Shown here in pieces: positions 8,955-17,931 of a stretch of 64,000 nt of DNA (within the stretch, counting starts at the first letter, position 1; each line of letters opens with the position of its first letter). The position numbers and the translations under genes are program-made. Below the pieces are notes generated by a model, which searched no databases, was not told where the DNA came from, and saw only the letters and a list, made by a program, of their open reading frames with translations. Source of the DNA: Methanocorpusculum parvum (GTDB lineage: Archaea > Halobacteriota > Methanomicrobia > Methanomicrobiales > Methanocorpusculaceae); NCBI GenBank assembly GCA_015063085.1, contig SUTD01000001.1:124001-188000 (forward strand). Reading direction: 5' to 3'.

Positions 8955-9800
8955 ATGTTTGAAGAAATATACTCCTGGATTGTAAGTCTGGAAGCTTCTA
9001 ACTATACAGTAGTTCAGACTATCTTATATGCTTTATTAGTGCTCCTCGGTCTGTATTTACTTTACCGATGGATTCGCAAGGTCAATATTGAAATTTCAAC
9101 CCCGCTGATGCTTTCGTCTCTGACCTATGTACTCTTTGGAGGGCTGCTGCGTGTGGTAGAAGATACAGGAACTATTCCGGATCCCTGGTGGATTTTGTTC
9201 ATCACGCCTCAGGTTTATATCCTGACACTGGTCTTTGGAATGATTGCGCTGTTTATCTCGTATCTCCTCCAGAAAAAGAAGGTTGTTATCTCATACATTC
9301 CGGTCTTTGCAGGGATTGGAACAGCTGCATCGGTTCTGACCTTTGCGTATCTTACCTGGTTTGGCATTACAAATGCGGGCGCAACGTTTGATTTCTTAAT
9401 CATCCTGATTGTTGTCGGAATTGCCGCGGCAGCAACAGCCGCTCTCTGGGCAGTTCTTAGGTATCTCTGCCGCTGGAATTATGTGTCCCACCCGATGTAT
9501 CTGACATTAATCGGAAGTCACTTCCTCGACTCATCGGCAACCGGCTATGCACTTGACCTGCATCCGATTCACTACATCGAGCAGCACGTTGCAGGAAACG
9601 GAATCATTGAACTGACCGGTACTGCATACAGCATGTTCCTTCTAAAGCTCGTGGTTCTTGTGCCTTCAATCTGGGTTCTTGAGAAGTTCAAGAAGGAAGA
9701 AGGTATGGAAACTCTCTGGTATCTGATTATCTTCGCGATGATTGTTGTGGGACTTGGACCTGGTATCCGCGATTTACTGCGGATGGTTCTCTGGATTTGA
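8955..9800 (+). CDS. DUF63 family integral membrane protein
   Basis: About 281 aa, with seven or so hydrophobic segments and only short loops. The reading frame is open 60 bases further upstream, but that stretch overlaps the start of egsA; the ATG at 8955 (MFEEIYSWIV) is the natural start and follows an AAGGCCC-containing spacer. The segment GSHFLDSSATGYALDLHPIHYIEQHV is typical of the archaeal DUF63 family. Function unknown. It is divergently transcribed from G1P dehydrogenase. Confidence 0.8.
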   Translation: MFEEIYSWIVSLEASNYTVVQTILYALLVLLGLYLLYRWIRKVNIEISTPLMLSSLTYVLFGGLLRVVEDTGTIPDPWWILFITPQVYILTLVFGMIALFISYLLQKKKVVISYIPVFAGIGTAASVLTFAYLTWFGITNAGATFDFLIILIVVGIAAAATAALWAVLRYLCRWNYVSHPMYLTLIGSHFLDSSATGYALDLHPIHYIEQHVAGNGIIELTGTAYSMFLLKLVVLVPSIWVLEKFKKEEGMETLWYLIIFAMIVVGLGPGIRDLLRMVLWI

Positions 9801-9892
9801 GAACATCCAACATACTTTTTTCTATTTTTTTATTAAGACACACTCACACTAAGTCAATAGCCCTATAATCTTTTAGCGCATACCATATCCTC

Positions 9893-10687
9893 ATGTCTAT
9901 ATCATTTACCAAGCTTCACGGAAACGGAAATGATTTCGCGTTAATTGATGAGATGGCAGGAGTTGTCATCCCGGACGATATGAAGGCAGGATTTGCCGCT
10001 GCATACTGTGACAGACGCTTTGGAATCGGGGCAGACGGTATTCTTTTCATAGGACCTTCCAACGAGGCAGATGTGAAGATGTCCCTTTTCCAGCCGGACG
10101 GAAGCGAGGCTGAGATGTGCGGAAACGGTATCCGCTGTCTTGCAAAATATGCCGCAGATAAAAAATATGCAAAGACCAAGGCATTCAAGATTGAAACTCT
10201 CGCAGGTGTCCTTCCGGTCAGAGGAAACTATGACAACGACGGAGACTTCATGGCAACCATCAACATGGGTTCTCCGGTCTTCGAAGGCTCAATCGAAATT
10301 GACGGAATGACTGTACACTCCGTAAACACCGGAGTTCCGCACGCAGTCATCTTTGTTGATGATGTCGATGCAGTAGACATCGATGCAGTCGCTCCAAAGA
10401 TCAGACACCATGAGCACTACAAAAACGGAACCAACGTCAACTTCGTTCAGGTAACCGGAGAGTCTGACATCAAAATCAGAACCTTTGAACGCGGTGTGGA
10501 AGGAGAAACGCTCTCCTGCGGAACCGGCTCTACTGCCTGTGCTTTAATCGCAGAAAATGAAGGAAAGGTCATTGGAGAGGTAATCCACGTAGAAACCGCA
10601 GGCGGACCGCTTGATATCACCATCGCAGAACTCCCGCTGATGACAGGACCTGCCGAGACCGTATACGAAGGAACGATTAACTTCTAA
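9893..10687 (+). CDS. dapF: Diaminopimelate epimerase
   Basis: Interconverts LL- and meso-diaminopimelate in lysine synthesis. The 264-aa sequence has the N-terminal FTKLHGNGNDFALID and both catalytic-cysteine blocks, MCGNGIRCLA (about residue 75) and LSCGTGSTACA (about 205). A promoter-like A/T stretch precedes the ATG (TCAATAGCCCTATAATC, about 9853-9870), leaving a short leader. No other lysine gene is nearby. Confidence 0.95.
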   Translation: MSISFTKLHGNGNDFALIDEMAGVVIPDDMKAGFAAAYCDRRFGIGADGILFIGPSNEADVKMSLFQPDGSEAEMCGNGIRCLAKYAADKKYAKTKAFKIETLAGVLPVRGNYDNDGDFMATINMGSPVFEGSIEIDGMTVHSVNTGVPHAVIFVDDVDAVDIDAVAPKIRHHEHYKNGTNVNFVQVTGESDIKIRTFERGVEGETLSCGTGSTACALIAENEGKVIGEVIHVETAGGPLDITIAELPLMTGPAETVYEGTINF

Positions 10688-10951
10688 TCTCTTGACCGGC
10701 ATACGATTCGCAGATTACCGGCAGTCTGCAAATCAGCATAACCGCCGAATCACCCCACACTTTTTTCACAAAAATCTGAGAACTGTTCATCTCTCCGCAC
10801 ATTTGTCCGCAAAATATCAGCGTTAAACACCCATCCTCAACCATAAAACATAGGGTATTTATACTAATCATACATGATAAATAATGTACAATTAATCACT
10901 CTGACAAATACGTCAGAGGATTATCCAACATAAAATAAGGAGTATCGAAAA

Positions 10952-13012
10952 GTGTCCTCTAAACCTACCAGAATGTTATCTGAGGCAGACGGCTATGCCC
11001 TTCTGCGTCAGTATGACGTACCAGCCCCGGCTTTTGAAATTGTGCAGTCCGCAGACGATGCAGCAAAAGCCGCCGCATCGATAGGTTATCCTGTTGTTAT
11101 GAAGATTGTCTCCCCGCAGATTATCCACAAAAGTGATGCAGGAGGAGTTATCGTAGGCGTCAAGGATGACGCAGCAGCAAAGGAAGCTTTTGATAAAATC
11201 GTTGCAAACGCAAAGAACTACGATGCATCAGCTGAAATCAAAGGCGTCATCGTTGAAGAGATGGCAAAGCCCGGACTTGAACTTATCGTCGGCGGAAAAA
11301 TTGATCCGGCCTTTGGACGTGTCTTAACGTTTGGTCTTGGCGGAACCATGGTTGAGTTCCACAAAGATGTCGGAATCCGTCTTCTTCCGGCATCCGATGA
11401 TGAACTCATCTCATTAATCCGTGAGATTAAAGGCTACACCTTAATCAAAGGATACAGAGGAGATGCACCAAAGGATGAAGAGTTCCTCTTACAGGTCTTA
11501 AAGAACGCATGCCGCTTCTTCGAAGACAACGAGAATGTTGTTGAGTTCGATATCAACCCGCTGAGACTCTACGAGAAAGGCGGATGTGCTGTTGACGCAC
11601 GTGTTATCGTTCAGGATGAACCCGTTGTCCTTCCTCCTCACTACGACCCGGAAAAGATTGTCCCGCTTGACTACTACAAGCCAAGAAGCGTTGCAGTCAT
11701 TGGAGCATCCGATGACAAGACCAAGATGGGATATGCAGCATTCCACAACCTTCTCCAGTTCCCGGGAGAGGTTTACCCGGTCAACAACAAGCGTGCTGAG
11801 ATTCAGGGCGTCAAGTGTTACCCTTCTGTCGGAGATATTCCGGGACCGGTTGACATGGTCGTCATCACTGTTCCGGCACAGTTAGTTCCGGGAATCATGG
11901 ACGAGTGCGGTAAGAAGGGTGTCAAGATGGCTGTCGTCATCACTGCCGGATTCAAGGAGATGAACGAGGAAGGCAGAGCTCTTGAAGAGCGCATGGTCGC
12001 AATCGCCCGCTCATACGGTGTCAGAATCGTTGGTCCAAACTGTCTTGGTCTGATTCTCCCGCCGTACAAGTTAGACACAACCTATGTCGCAACCTCTCCG
12101 CTTCCGGGAGACATCGCATTCATCTCCCAGTCCGGAGCTATTGCAAACGCAGTTGTCGGAATCTCACTCTCTGAAGGTTCCGAGATGGGTTACTCCGAAG
12201 TTGTGTCTGTCGGTAACCAGTGCGACCTTGACTTCCTTGACTACATGAGCTACGCAGCCCGCGACCCGCACACCAAATCCATCATCCTCTACATCGAGGA
12301 GATCAAAAACGGTGTTGCCTTCATGGAGATGGCAAAAGAGGTCACCAAGCTTAAGCCGATTGTCGCCATCAAGGCAGGTTCTTCCAAGAGAGGACAGGCA
12401 GCAGCAGCATCACACACCGGTTCCTTATCCGGAGCATACGAAGTCTACATGGAAGCATTCAGAAAATGCGGTGTTGTTCCGGCAAAGACCCTTGAGGGTG
12501 CTTTCCAGATTGCAAAGATCCTTGGAGGCTTAAAGAAGCCGCTGACCGGCAAGCGTGCTGTTGTCATCACCAACGCAGGCGGTTTCGCGGTTCTTTCCAA
12601 CGACTATGCAGAAACCTGGGGAATTGACATCTGCGACCTTCCAAAGGAAGTCATTGATGAGATGGATACCTTCCTGCCGCCGTTCTGGAACAAGAACAAC
12701 CCGATTGACTTACTCGGCGATGCAGACGAAGCACGCTTCCGCGGAGTCTACGATGTTCTCTGCAAGAACCCGGACCTCTGGGATATCGCAATCCTTGTCA
12801 ACTTCCCGAACAAAGTTCTCTCTCCAGAACAGGTCAGCCAGGTTATCATCGACTACCAGAAGAAGACCGACAACCTCCTTGTCGGATGTTTCGTCGGCGG
12901 AGACAGCTTAAAGCCGGGAGTTGACCTCTTAAACGAGCACAATATTCCGGTGTTCGAAGAACTCGAATTCACCTACCGCGTCTTAGGTCACCTGACCTGG
13001 ACCGCAAAATAA
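10952..13012 (+). CDS. acd: Acetate/acyl-CoA ligase (ADP-forming), fused beta-alpha type
   Basis: A 686-aa NDP-forming acyl-CoA synthetase that converts acyl-CoA, ADP and phosphate to acid, CoA and ATP, or the reverse. The order is ATP-grasp beta domain first (about 1-225: KAAASIGYPVVMKI, HKSDAGGV, GLGGTMVE), then the alpha part with CoA binding (VAVIGASDD near 245, GPNCLGL) and the ligase domain with the phospho-histidine region AAASHTGSLSGAYE. The start is GTG at 10952, preceded by an AAGGAG Shine-Dalgarno about 10 bases upstream. A T-run at 13013-13021 right after the stop looks like an archaeal U-tract terminator. Codon use is strongly biased, as in highly expressed genes. Upstream, 10688-10951 holds only promoter-like A/T-rich sequence. 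Confidence 0.92.
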   Translation: MSSKPTRMLSEADGYALLRQYDVPAPAFEIVQSADDAAKAAASIGYPVVMKIVSPQIIHKSDAGGVIVGVKDDAAAKEAFDKIVANAKNYDASAEIKGVIVEEMAKPGLELIVGGKIDPAFGRVLTFGLGGTMVEFHKDVGIRLLPASDDELISLIREIKGYTLIKGYRGDAPKDEEFLLQVLKNACRFFEDNENVVEFDINPLRLYEKGGCAVDARVIVQDEPVVLPPHYDPEKIVPLDYYKPRSVAVIGASDDKTKMGYAAFHNLLQFPGEVYPVNNKRAEIQGVKCYPSVGDIPGPVDMVVITVPAQLVPGIMDECGKKGVKMAVVITAGFKEMNEEGRALEERMVAIARSYGVRIVGPNCLGLILPPYKLDTTYVATSPLPGDIAFISQSGAIANAVVGISLSEGSEMGYSEVVSVGNQCDLDFLDYMSYAARDPHTKSIILYIEEIKNGVAFMEMAKEVTKLKPIVAIKAGSSKRGQAAAASHTGSLSGAYEVYMEAFRKCGVVPAKTLEGAFQIAKILGGLKKPLTGKRAVVITNAGGFAVLSNDYAETWGIDICDLPKEVIDEMDTFLPPFWNKNNPIDLLGDADEARFRGVYDVLCKNPDLWDIAILVNFPNKVLSPEQVSQVIIDYQKKTDNLLVGCFVGGDSLKPGVDLLNEHNIPVFEELEFTYRVLGHLTWTAK

Positions 13013-13021
13013 CTTTTTTTT

Positions 13022-13468
13022 ATGCTGCTGAATGATATTTCCGAGTTTTACGAGAGAATCGGATATACATTCCAGAATGAAGATTACCTCATCCATGCTC
13101 TGACACGCACGGCGTTTGCCCGCGAAAACAATATTCCGCTTGATTATACGATGGATTATCTTGCGGTGTTAGGCGATGCGGTTATCGAGATTTTGGTAAT
13201 CTCAGACATCATTGCATCGGGAGAAACCGTCAAAGGAGAGATTACCCGGCAGAAGGTTGACCGGGTGAATATGTCTGTTCTTCGTTCCCTTGGAGAAAAG
13301 ATTGAGCTCGCAGATCTGGTTCTCTGGGGCAAAGGCGAGATTTCGATGCACATCTGGACCAGCGGACGGGTTCTTGCAGAGTGCATTGAAGCTCTCATGG
13401 GTGCAGTCTATATGGACGGCGGAATGGATGCGGCAAAAGCAGTTTTTAAAACTGTTGGCGGCCTGTAA
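13022..13468 (+). CDS. Ribonuclease III-domain protein (no dsRNA-binding domain)
   Basis: A 148-aa protein that is essentially one RNase III catalytic domain. The signature helix reads MDYLAVLGDAVIE, matching the family's ERLEFLGDAVL motif with its Asp kept and the first Glu replaced by Met-Asp. The C-terminal acidic helix is CIEALMGAVYMDGG, matching ExLIGAIYLDGG. No dsRBD follows. It could be a mini-III-like RNase acting on rRNA or a structural relative. It starts 9 bases after acd, at the end of a T-run. Confidence 0.78.
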   Translation: MLLNDISEFYERIGYTFQNEDYLIHALTRTAFARENNIPLDYTMDYLAVLGDAVIEILVISDIIASGETVKGEITRQKVDRVNMSVLRSLGEKIELADLVLWGKGEISMHIWTSGRVLAECIEALMGAVYMDGGMDAAKAVFKTVGGL

Positions 13469-13494
13469 TCATCAAAAAAAAAGAGATTGGGGAA

Positions 13495-13731
13495 TTATTT
13501 TTTCACTTTCAAGAATTTCCCGTCTCCGGCATATTTTGCAAATGAGCCGTCTTCCATCTGGTAAATTCTGCCGATGGTAAAGTCCGGCTGCGGTTCTGTT
13601 TCCGGTTCCGGCACTGCCGGGACAGCTTTGGCTTCCTTGTTCTTTTTCAGCAGTATTTCCAAGAATCCTGTTATGATAATGACAGCGAAACAAACAGCGA
13701 CAAGAATTATGCACAGTGTCAGAGCATCCAT
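13495..13731 (-). CDS. Small single-span membrane protein
   Basis: A 78-aa protein with an N-terminal hydrophobic helix (residues 5-27, LCIILVAVCFAVIIITGFLE), a basic patch KKNK, a proline/glutamate linker and a short C-terminal domain (IGRIYQMEDGSFAKYAGDGKF). The function is not recognised. It lies 7 bases downstream of the asparagine-synthase-like gene on the same strand and is therefore part of that operon; the short C-terminal domain should face the cytoplasm. Confidence 0.6.
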   Translation of the reverse strand: MDALTLCIILVAVCFAVIIITGFLEILLKKNKEAKAVPAVPEPETEPQPDFTIGRIYQMEDGSFAKYAGDGKFLKVKK

Positions 13732-13738
13732 ACCTAAT

Positions 13739-14716
13739 TTATTCCTCCTCAGACACGATAATCTTCTCTATCAGTTCTGCGGTATTTCTGCATCCTTCCT
13801 GCTTTGCTATGCGGGAAAGCATCTTCGAGACACCGCTTCCATACTGCATGGCTTTCTTTGGTTTCCAGGCGAACTCTTCCGGGATGTATTTTTCAGCAAC
13901 TTTTCTCAGGGCAACTTTTCTCAGTTCTCCGGAGACGAGATCTTCTGCTTTGAGTGCTTTCGCACAGCGGACAACCCGTTCATCCATGTAGGGAAGCGAG
14001 TACCAGACACCGAAGTGAGAAGCAGCAGCAGAATCCCGAACCCGCTGGCGTGAGAGGTCTTTGAAATCCGCATCCAAATCTTCCCGCAGCGTTTTGGTTC
14101 TTCCGTATCGTGCATACCCGGCAAAGAGTTCATCAGCCGCCTGGCCGGTTATGATACGCTCTGCTCCGCATTGTTTTGCAAGCCGGCAGATGAAGTATCC
14201 GGTAACCGCGAGTTCTAAATCCATCGGGTTCTTCTGCGGAAGGAAACGGAGGACTTCCGGGAGGGCTGCCCCTACATCATCGAGGGTGATAGGAGAAAGC
14301 GTCAGTTGTATGCCCAGTGCGTCTGCAGCTTTCTCTGCGGCATCTGCATCGTGCGAGCCTTCCACTCCGACGGCAATCGCCGGAAGATTGGCGAGGGCGG
14401 CAACGAGCGTTGAGTCAACGCCTCCAGACAGGGTGACGACAGCATTTTCGGTACAGCGAATGCGGACTGCTTCGCAAATCGCATCTTCAAGGGAGAGATG
14501 AGGAACTGCCGGAGTGACAGGGTATGTGACTCCTGCAGACGTTACCACTCCTGCCGGATGCGCCGACGGCATGATGCCGTAACAGTCCCGTGCGGTAAGT
14601 GTCTTGGTTTCTAAAACAAACTCTCCGCCGCAGACCGCAGCTTCGTCTGCAGTAAGCATCTCTGCTTCTGCGGCTGAAAGAATTCTGCTGTCTTTTTCTA
14701 TCCATCCAAGCAGCAT
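13739..14716 (-). CDS. Asparagine-synthase-like ATP-pyrophosphatase protein
   Basis: A 325-aa protein with the PP-loop SGGVDSTLVAALA (about residues 98-110) and later blocks RIITGQAADELFAGYARY, SLPYMDERVV and RKVALRKVAEKYIPEEFAWKPKKAMQYGSGV, typical of the synthetase domain of AsnB-type enzymes. The N terminus is only about 75 residues and has no catalytic Cys2 glutaminase domain, so it would need ammonia or another amine donor, or have a different product. It overlaps the 66-aa gene upstream by one base (TGATG). It is the middle gene of a three-gene operon with a striking upstream operator array. Confidence 0.8.
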   Translation of the reverse strand: MLLGWIEKDSRILSAAEAEMLTADEAAVCGGEFVLETKTLTARDCYGIMPSAHPAGVVTSAGVTYPVTPAVPHLSLEDAICEAVRIRCTENAVVTLSGGVDSTLVAALANLPAIAVGVEGSHDADAAEKAADALGIQLTLSPITLDDVGAALPEVLRFLPQKNPMDLELAVTGYFICRLAKQCGAERIITGQAADELFAGYARYGRTKTLREDLDADFKDLSRQRVRDSAAASHFGVWYSLPYMDERVVRCAKALKAEDLVSGELRKVALRKVAEKYIPEEFAWKPKKAMQYGSGVSKMLSRIAKQEGCRNTAELIEKIIVSEEE

Positions 14717-14916
14717 CAGAATCCTCTCTCTAAATCAGAGAGACAGTCGTTTACTGCGTTTCTGATGAGTTTGTCCAAGGCTTTCATGTCAAATGCCTGC
14801 CCGCTTCGCTCTTCAAGTTTTGCCTGCATGAGAAGGATTGCAGTGCTTAGATCAGGAGAATACTGTGCGGCAACGGTTAACGCTTCTTCACTTACCCGGA
14901 CAACTTTTGAAGCCAT
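14716..14916 (-). CDS. 66-aa conserved-looking small protein heading the asparagine-synthase-like operon
   Basis: Unrecognised 66-aa protein, mostly helical by eye (SKVVRVSEEALTVAAQ, LSTAILLMQAKLEE, MKALDKLIRNAVNDCL). The reading frame is open further upstream, but the ATG at 14914-14916 is preferred because an archaeal TATA box lies 22-34 bases above it, which would make the mRNA almost leaderless. Its stop overlaps the next gene's start. The N-terminal VVRVSEEAL resembles ribbon-helix-helix starts, so a DNA-binding role is possible but not shown. Confidence 0.65.
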   Translation of the reverse strand: MASKVVRVSEEALTVAAQYSPDLSTAILLMQAKLEERSGQAFDMKALDKLIRNAVNDCLSDLERGF

Positions 14917-14937
14917 ATAAGAAAAATAGGTGATGAT

Positions 14938-15027
14938 GATATTTATAAGTAACAGATTGTAACATTGCATCACCGACCTGTTACAAATTGTAACAGATGC
15001 GTTGAAGGGCTGTTACAATTTGTTACT
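14938..15027 (-). promoter_or_regulatory. TATA box plus three phased palindromic operator boxes
   Basis: Reading the minus strand, a TATA box (CTTATAAATAT, 14940-14950) sits just above the 66-aa gene. Behind it are three copies of one 17-bp palindrome. The middle copy is perfect: TGTTACAAATTGTAACA at 14979-14995. The flanking copies are imperfect (14948-14964 and 15011-15027). Centres are 31 and 32 bp apart, about three helical turns, so bound dimers would line up on one face of the DNA. The first box touches the BRE/TATA region. The regulator is unknown. Confidence 0.75.
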
Positions 15028-15187
15028 CATTGAGTGGGTTCTCTTCCGGGCAGCACATTCACCGTACTGCAGAACAGAGCCCCTGCTTATCAGACCGTGG
15101 AAAAAAACACTCACGAAGTTTCGCTTCAAGCCTACCTGATGAAAGCCTCTTTTGAATTAATTTACGGTGGATTAGAATTCCTTGTCC

Positions 15188-15453
15188 TTACTCGAGAAAC
15201 ACGAATCCGCACGAATCAAAACGAATCGTGACCTCTAAAGGCGGCAGTTTTGTTCCGCTTATCGCGGAACTGCCGCACGGTCACTAGTGTCCTCGCAGTC
15301 GGCTCGGGCGAAGAGTAGAAGAAATAGGAAAAAACGCCCGAGCCGACTGCGAGGGCGTCAGCGTGCCGCGGCTTCCGGCGATAAGCCGGAAAAGAAGCCG
15401 TGTATAGGCACGCGATTCGTTTTGATTCGCGTGGATTCGTGTTTCTCGAGTAA
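15188..15453. mobile_element. 266-bp inverted-repeat element without a gene (non-autonomous relative of the 55.6-kb element)
   Basis: Two arms of about 124 bp (15188-15311 and 15330-15453) are inverted copies beginning TTACTCGAGAAACACGAATCC and ending with the reverse complement. About 18 bp separate them. Each arm contains a nested hairpin with a TTATC loop; the stem sequences differ between arms (CCGC/GCGG against CCGGC/GCCGG) while pairing is kept. The termini and order of motifs match the 127-bp repeats that flank the GxxExxY gene at 55.6-56.3 kb, so this looks like its MITE-like derivative. The rest of 14917-15530 holds the operator array and no gene I can support. Confidence 0.8.
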
Positions 15454-15530
15454 GGCAAAAGTATCTTAATGAATTATTAGGTAAGGGGGGGGCTTTCATG
15501 TAAAAAATGATTGGTGCAGCGAATCAGCAC

Positions 15531-16451
15531 TTACCAAAATCCAACCGTAAACCAGTCCCATGAACCGGATACCGCACAGCAGATGATAAACCCGGCAATT
15601 GCACATCCGTTAATAAGAGGCAGTCCCGGCTGCGGTTTTCCAGACCGCAGAGGAATTGCCAGAAGAATCATGCCAAGCACAGCGCCAGCCGCTGCCCCGA
15701 GTGCCGGAAGCGTTACACCAAAGACAGACAAACCCGCGCAAAACACCTGTGCGGATACCGCCAGAATGCCCGGGAAAATCACATCTCCCAGACCAAGCAT
15801 ATATGCCCCCCGCTCCTCCTTCTTATCCTGAACTGCAAGTCCGTCACGGGCGTACGAATACTTCAGCTTCTTTGGAACCAGGAACATAATCGGCATCTTC
15901 TGCTGCATCACCCCGTCTGCTAAAGTCAGCATATGTTTTGTTTTGTGCACTGCCACATAATCATAAACAACCAGCAGAATAAGGAGAATTACTACCAGAA
16001 GCGGAGACAGCGAAATACCAAAGACAGCCGCACATCCCGCCGAAGTAATAAGACCGACAGCGTCAATTACAAACCACTCCGGATAGAACTTCAACAGCAG
16101 AATGCCGCCGATACCAATACCAACACCGACAATATGTGCCGATACCACCGGGATGAACGGATAAAGGAGAGCGAAGGCTACATAATAAATCACCATCGCC
16201 AACGAGACTGCAATTACCGCGCTGATAACAATACGAATCTTTTTCCGGATAAGAATCAGCAGAATCGCGGTAATGACAAGCATCAGAAAGAGGAAGTAAA
16301 TCACATTTACAATAGACTCCGGATCTTCAAATGCGAAAAGACCTGCATTCTGCATTGGATTGATTAAAAGCAGAGCAAAAACATTTGCCGCAGCCATCAG
16401 AAGAATCATACCGGCATATGCCGGACTTACGGGAAATTTCCTCTCCTTCAT
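15531..16451 (-). CDS. Presenilin-type intramembrane aspartyl protease
   Basis: A 306-aa protein with about nine transmembrane segments and all three hallmarks of the presenilin/signal-peptide-peptidase family: the YD motif (LVVYDYVAVH, Asp at about 163), GxGD (GLGDVIF, Asp at about 222) and PAL (LPALG, about 248-250). The two aspartates cut substrates within the membrane. Archaeal presenilin homologues in Methanomicrobiales are a well known group (the crystallised homologue is from Methanoculleus). The start is the ATG at 16451; the 132 bases to the divergent gene hold both promoters. Confidence 0.9.
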   Translation of the reverse strand: MKERKFPVSPAYAGMILLMAAANVFALLLINPMQNAGLFAFEDPESIVNVIYFLFLMLVITAILLILIRKKIRIVISAVIAVSLAMVIYYVAFALLYPFIPVVSAHIVGVGIGIGGILLLKFYPEWFVIDAVGLITSAGCAAVFGISLSPLLVVILLILLVVYDYVAVHKTKHMLTLADGVMQQKMPIMFLVPKKLKYSYARDGLAVQDKKEERGAYMLGLGDVIFPGILAVSAQVFCAGLSVFGVTLPALGAAAGAVLGMILLAIPLRSGKPQPGLPLINGCAIAGFIICCAVSGSWDWFTVGFW

Positions 16452-16583
16452 ACAGTTGATGTAATATTTGTCTTCACCGAAGTTAAATCATACACATCGC
16501 CCATAGCTTCGCTCCAAAACACACTGACAAAAGACCGGATACAAGGCGTTAAACTTAATAATCATTGTCACCCAGATTAACTC

Positions 16584-16898
16584 ATGAATATTCGAGACAT
16601 TCTCCCGGAGATTTTATTAATCGTCTTAATGGCCATCTCGGGAATCGTTGTCGTCAGCCGCTTATGGCAGGATGCATTAATCGCAGTTGGCATTCTCGTC
16701 CTGATTTTATGTTTCGGCGGACTGCTGCTTCAGTTAATTATCCGTGTCAGAAGACTCGAAGAAGAGTCCGTTCACCGCGAAAAGATGATGCGTGCTGCCT
16801 TAGAAGACTTAGGACGCCAGCTTGTTGCAAAGCAGGACAAGACCTCCCAGACCGTTGTTGAGGCGGTCAGCAGTCTGAAATCCAGGATGTACCGCTAA
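16584..16898 (+). CDS. Two-span membrane protein with a coiled-coil tail
   Basis: A 104-aa protein with hydrophobic segments at about residues 8-25 and 30-52, then a charged helical tail with heptad character ([26 protein letters not shown]). The function is not recognised. Its TAA stop shares a base with the ATG of FEN-1 (TAATG), so translation is coupled and a role tied to replication or repair is conceivable but unproven. Confidence 0.65.
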   Translation: MNIRDILPEILLIVLMAISGIVVVSRLWQDALIAVGILVLILCFGGLLLQLIIRVRRLEEESVHREKMMRAALEDLGRQLVAKQDKTSQTVVEAVSSLKSRMYR

Positions 16899-17899
16899 TG
16901 GGAGTTGCTCTTCGGGCGCTTCTTGACGGCTGTATCGAGAGCCCAGGCTGGGACAATATCGGAGGCGTTGCAGCAATAGATGCCTACAACGCCCTCTATC
17001 AGTTTTTATCCGGAATTCGTCAGGCGGACGGAGCTCCGCTGATGGATGACGAGGGAAGGATTACCTCACACTTAAGCGGACTGCTGTTTAGAACAGCAAA
17101 CCTTGTGGAGAAGAATATCACTCCGGTCTATGTTTTCGATGGAAAACCTCCTGAGTTTAAGATGGAGACGCTGGAAAAACGCCGGCAGGTTCGCGAAAAT
17201 GCGGCAGCCGAGTATGAACGTGCGGTAAAGGAAGGCGACCGGGACGCAGCGAGAAAGTATGCCATGGCATCCTCGAAAGTGGACGCATATGTAAAAGACT
17301 CGGCAAAAGAACTGCTCACCGCTCTTGGCATCTCCTGGATTCAGGCTCCGTCCGAAGGAGAAGCCCAGTCTGCGTTTATGACGCAGAGAGGAGATGTTAC
17401 CTACGCAGTATCGCAGGATTATGACTCCCTGCTCTTCGGCTGTGAAACACTGGTTCGAAATGTTACGGTATCGGGAAAACGGCGGATTCGGGGAAAGGTT
17501 ATCTCAGTCTATCCGGAACGGCTCATGCTCGCCGACACCCTCGCAAAACTCGGTCTCACCCGCAAAGAGTTGGTCCAGGCAGCTCTCCTGATAGGAACAG
17601 ACTATAATTCCGGCGTCCCCGGTGTCGGTCCGAAGACCGCGCTGAAAATCGTCCGAGCCGGAAATTTCTCTGAGAGAATTGAGGAATCGGAAAATGCCGC
17701 ACCAATAGAAGAGCTGGTAAACTACTTCCTCAACCCTGAGGTCACAACCGGGTATGAAATCACTCACCGCTCAGCCGACCGCGATGCAGTGATGGAGATT
17801 CTCTGCGAAAAACATGGATTCACCCGCGAACGAGTGGATGCCGGATTAGAACGCCTTGGAGCGAAAAAAGGTCAGGCCACGCTTGATGCGTGGTTCTGA
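16898..17899 (+). CDS. fen: Flap endonuclease 1
   Basis: A 333-aa structure-specific nuclease that removes 5' flaps during Okazaki-fragment maturation and repair. Visible: N-terminal Asp block [26 protein letters not shown], the acidic core [11 protein letters not shown] and [11 protein letters not shown], and the helix-hairpin-helix [20 protein letters not shown]. The last eight residues QATLDAWF are a clear PCNA-interacting (PIP) box. Normal length for the family. Coupled to the preceding small membrane-protein gene. Confidence 0.95.
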   Translation: MGVALRALLDGCIESPGWDNIGGVAAIDAYNALYQFLSGIRQADGAPLMDDEGRITSHLSGLLFRTANLVEKNITPVYVFDGKPPEFKMETLEKRRQVRENAAAEYERAVKEGDRDAARKYAMASSKVDAYVKDSAKELLTALGISWIQAPSEGEAQSAFMTQRGDVTYAVSQDYDSLLFGCETLVRNVTVSGKRRIRGKVISVYPERLMLADTLAKLGLTRKELVQAALLIGTDYNSGVPGVGPKTALKIVRAGNFSERIEESENAAPIEELVNYFLNPEVTTGYEITHRSADRDAVMEILCEKHGFTRERVDAGLERLGAKKGQATLDAWF

Positions 17900-17931
17900 A
17901 CACAGATTTTCGTGGTGAGGATTTCTCACAA

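Noticed and set aside
15034-15231. 65-codon plus-strand frame
   Set aside because: Ends inside the inverted-repeat element and has no features; the relatives of the element do not preserve the frame.
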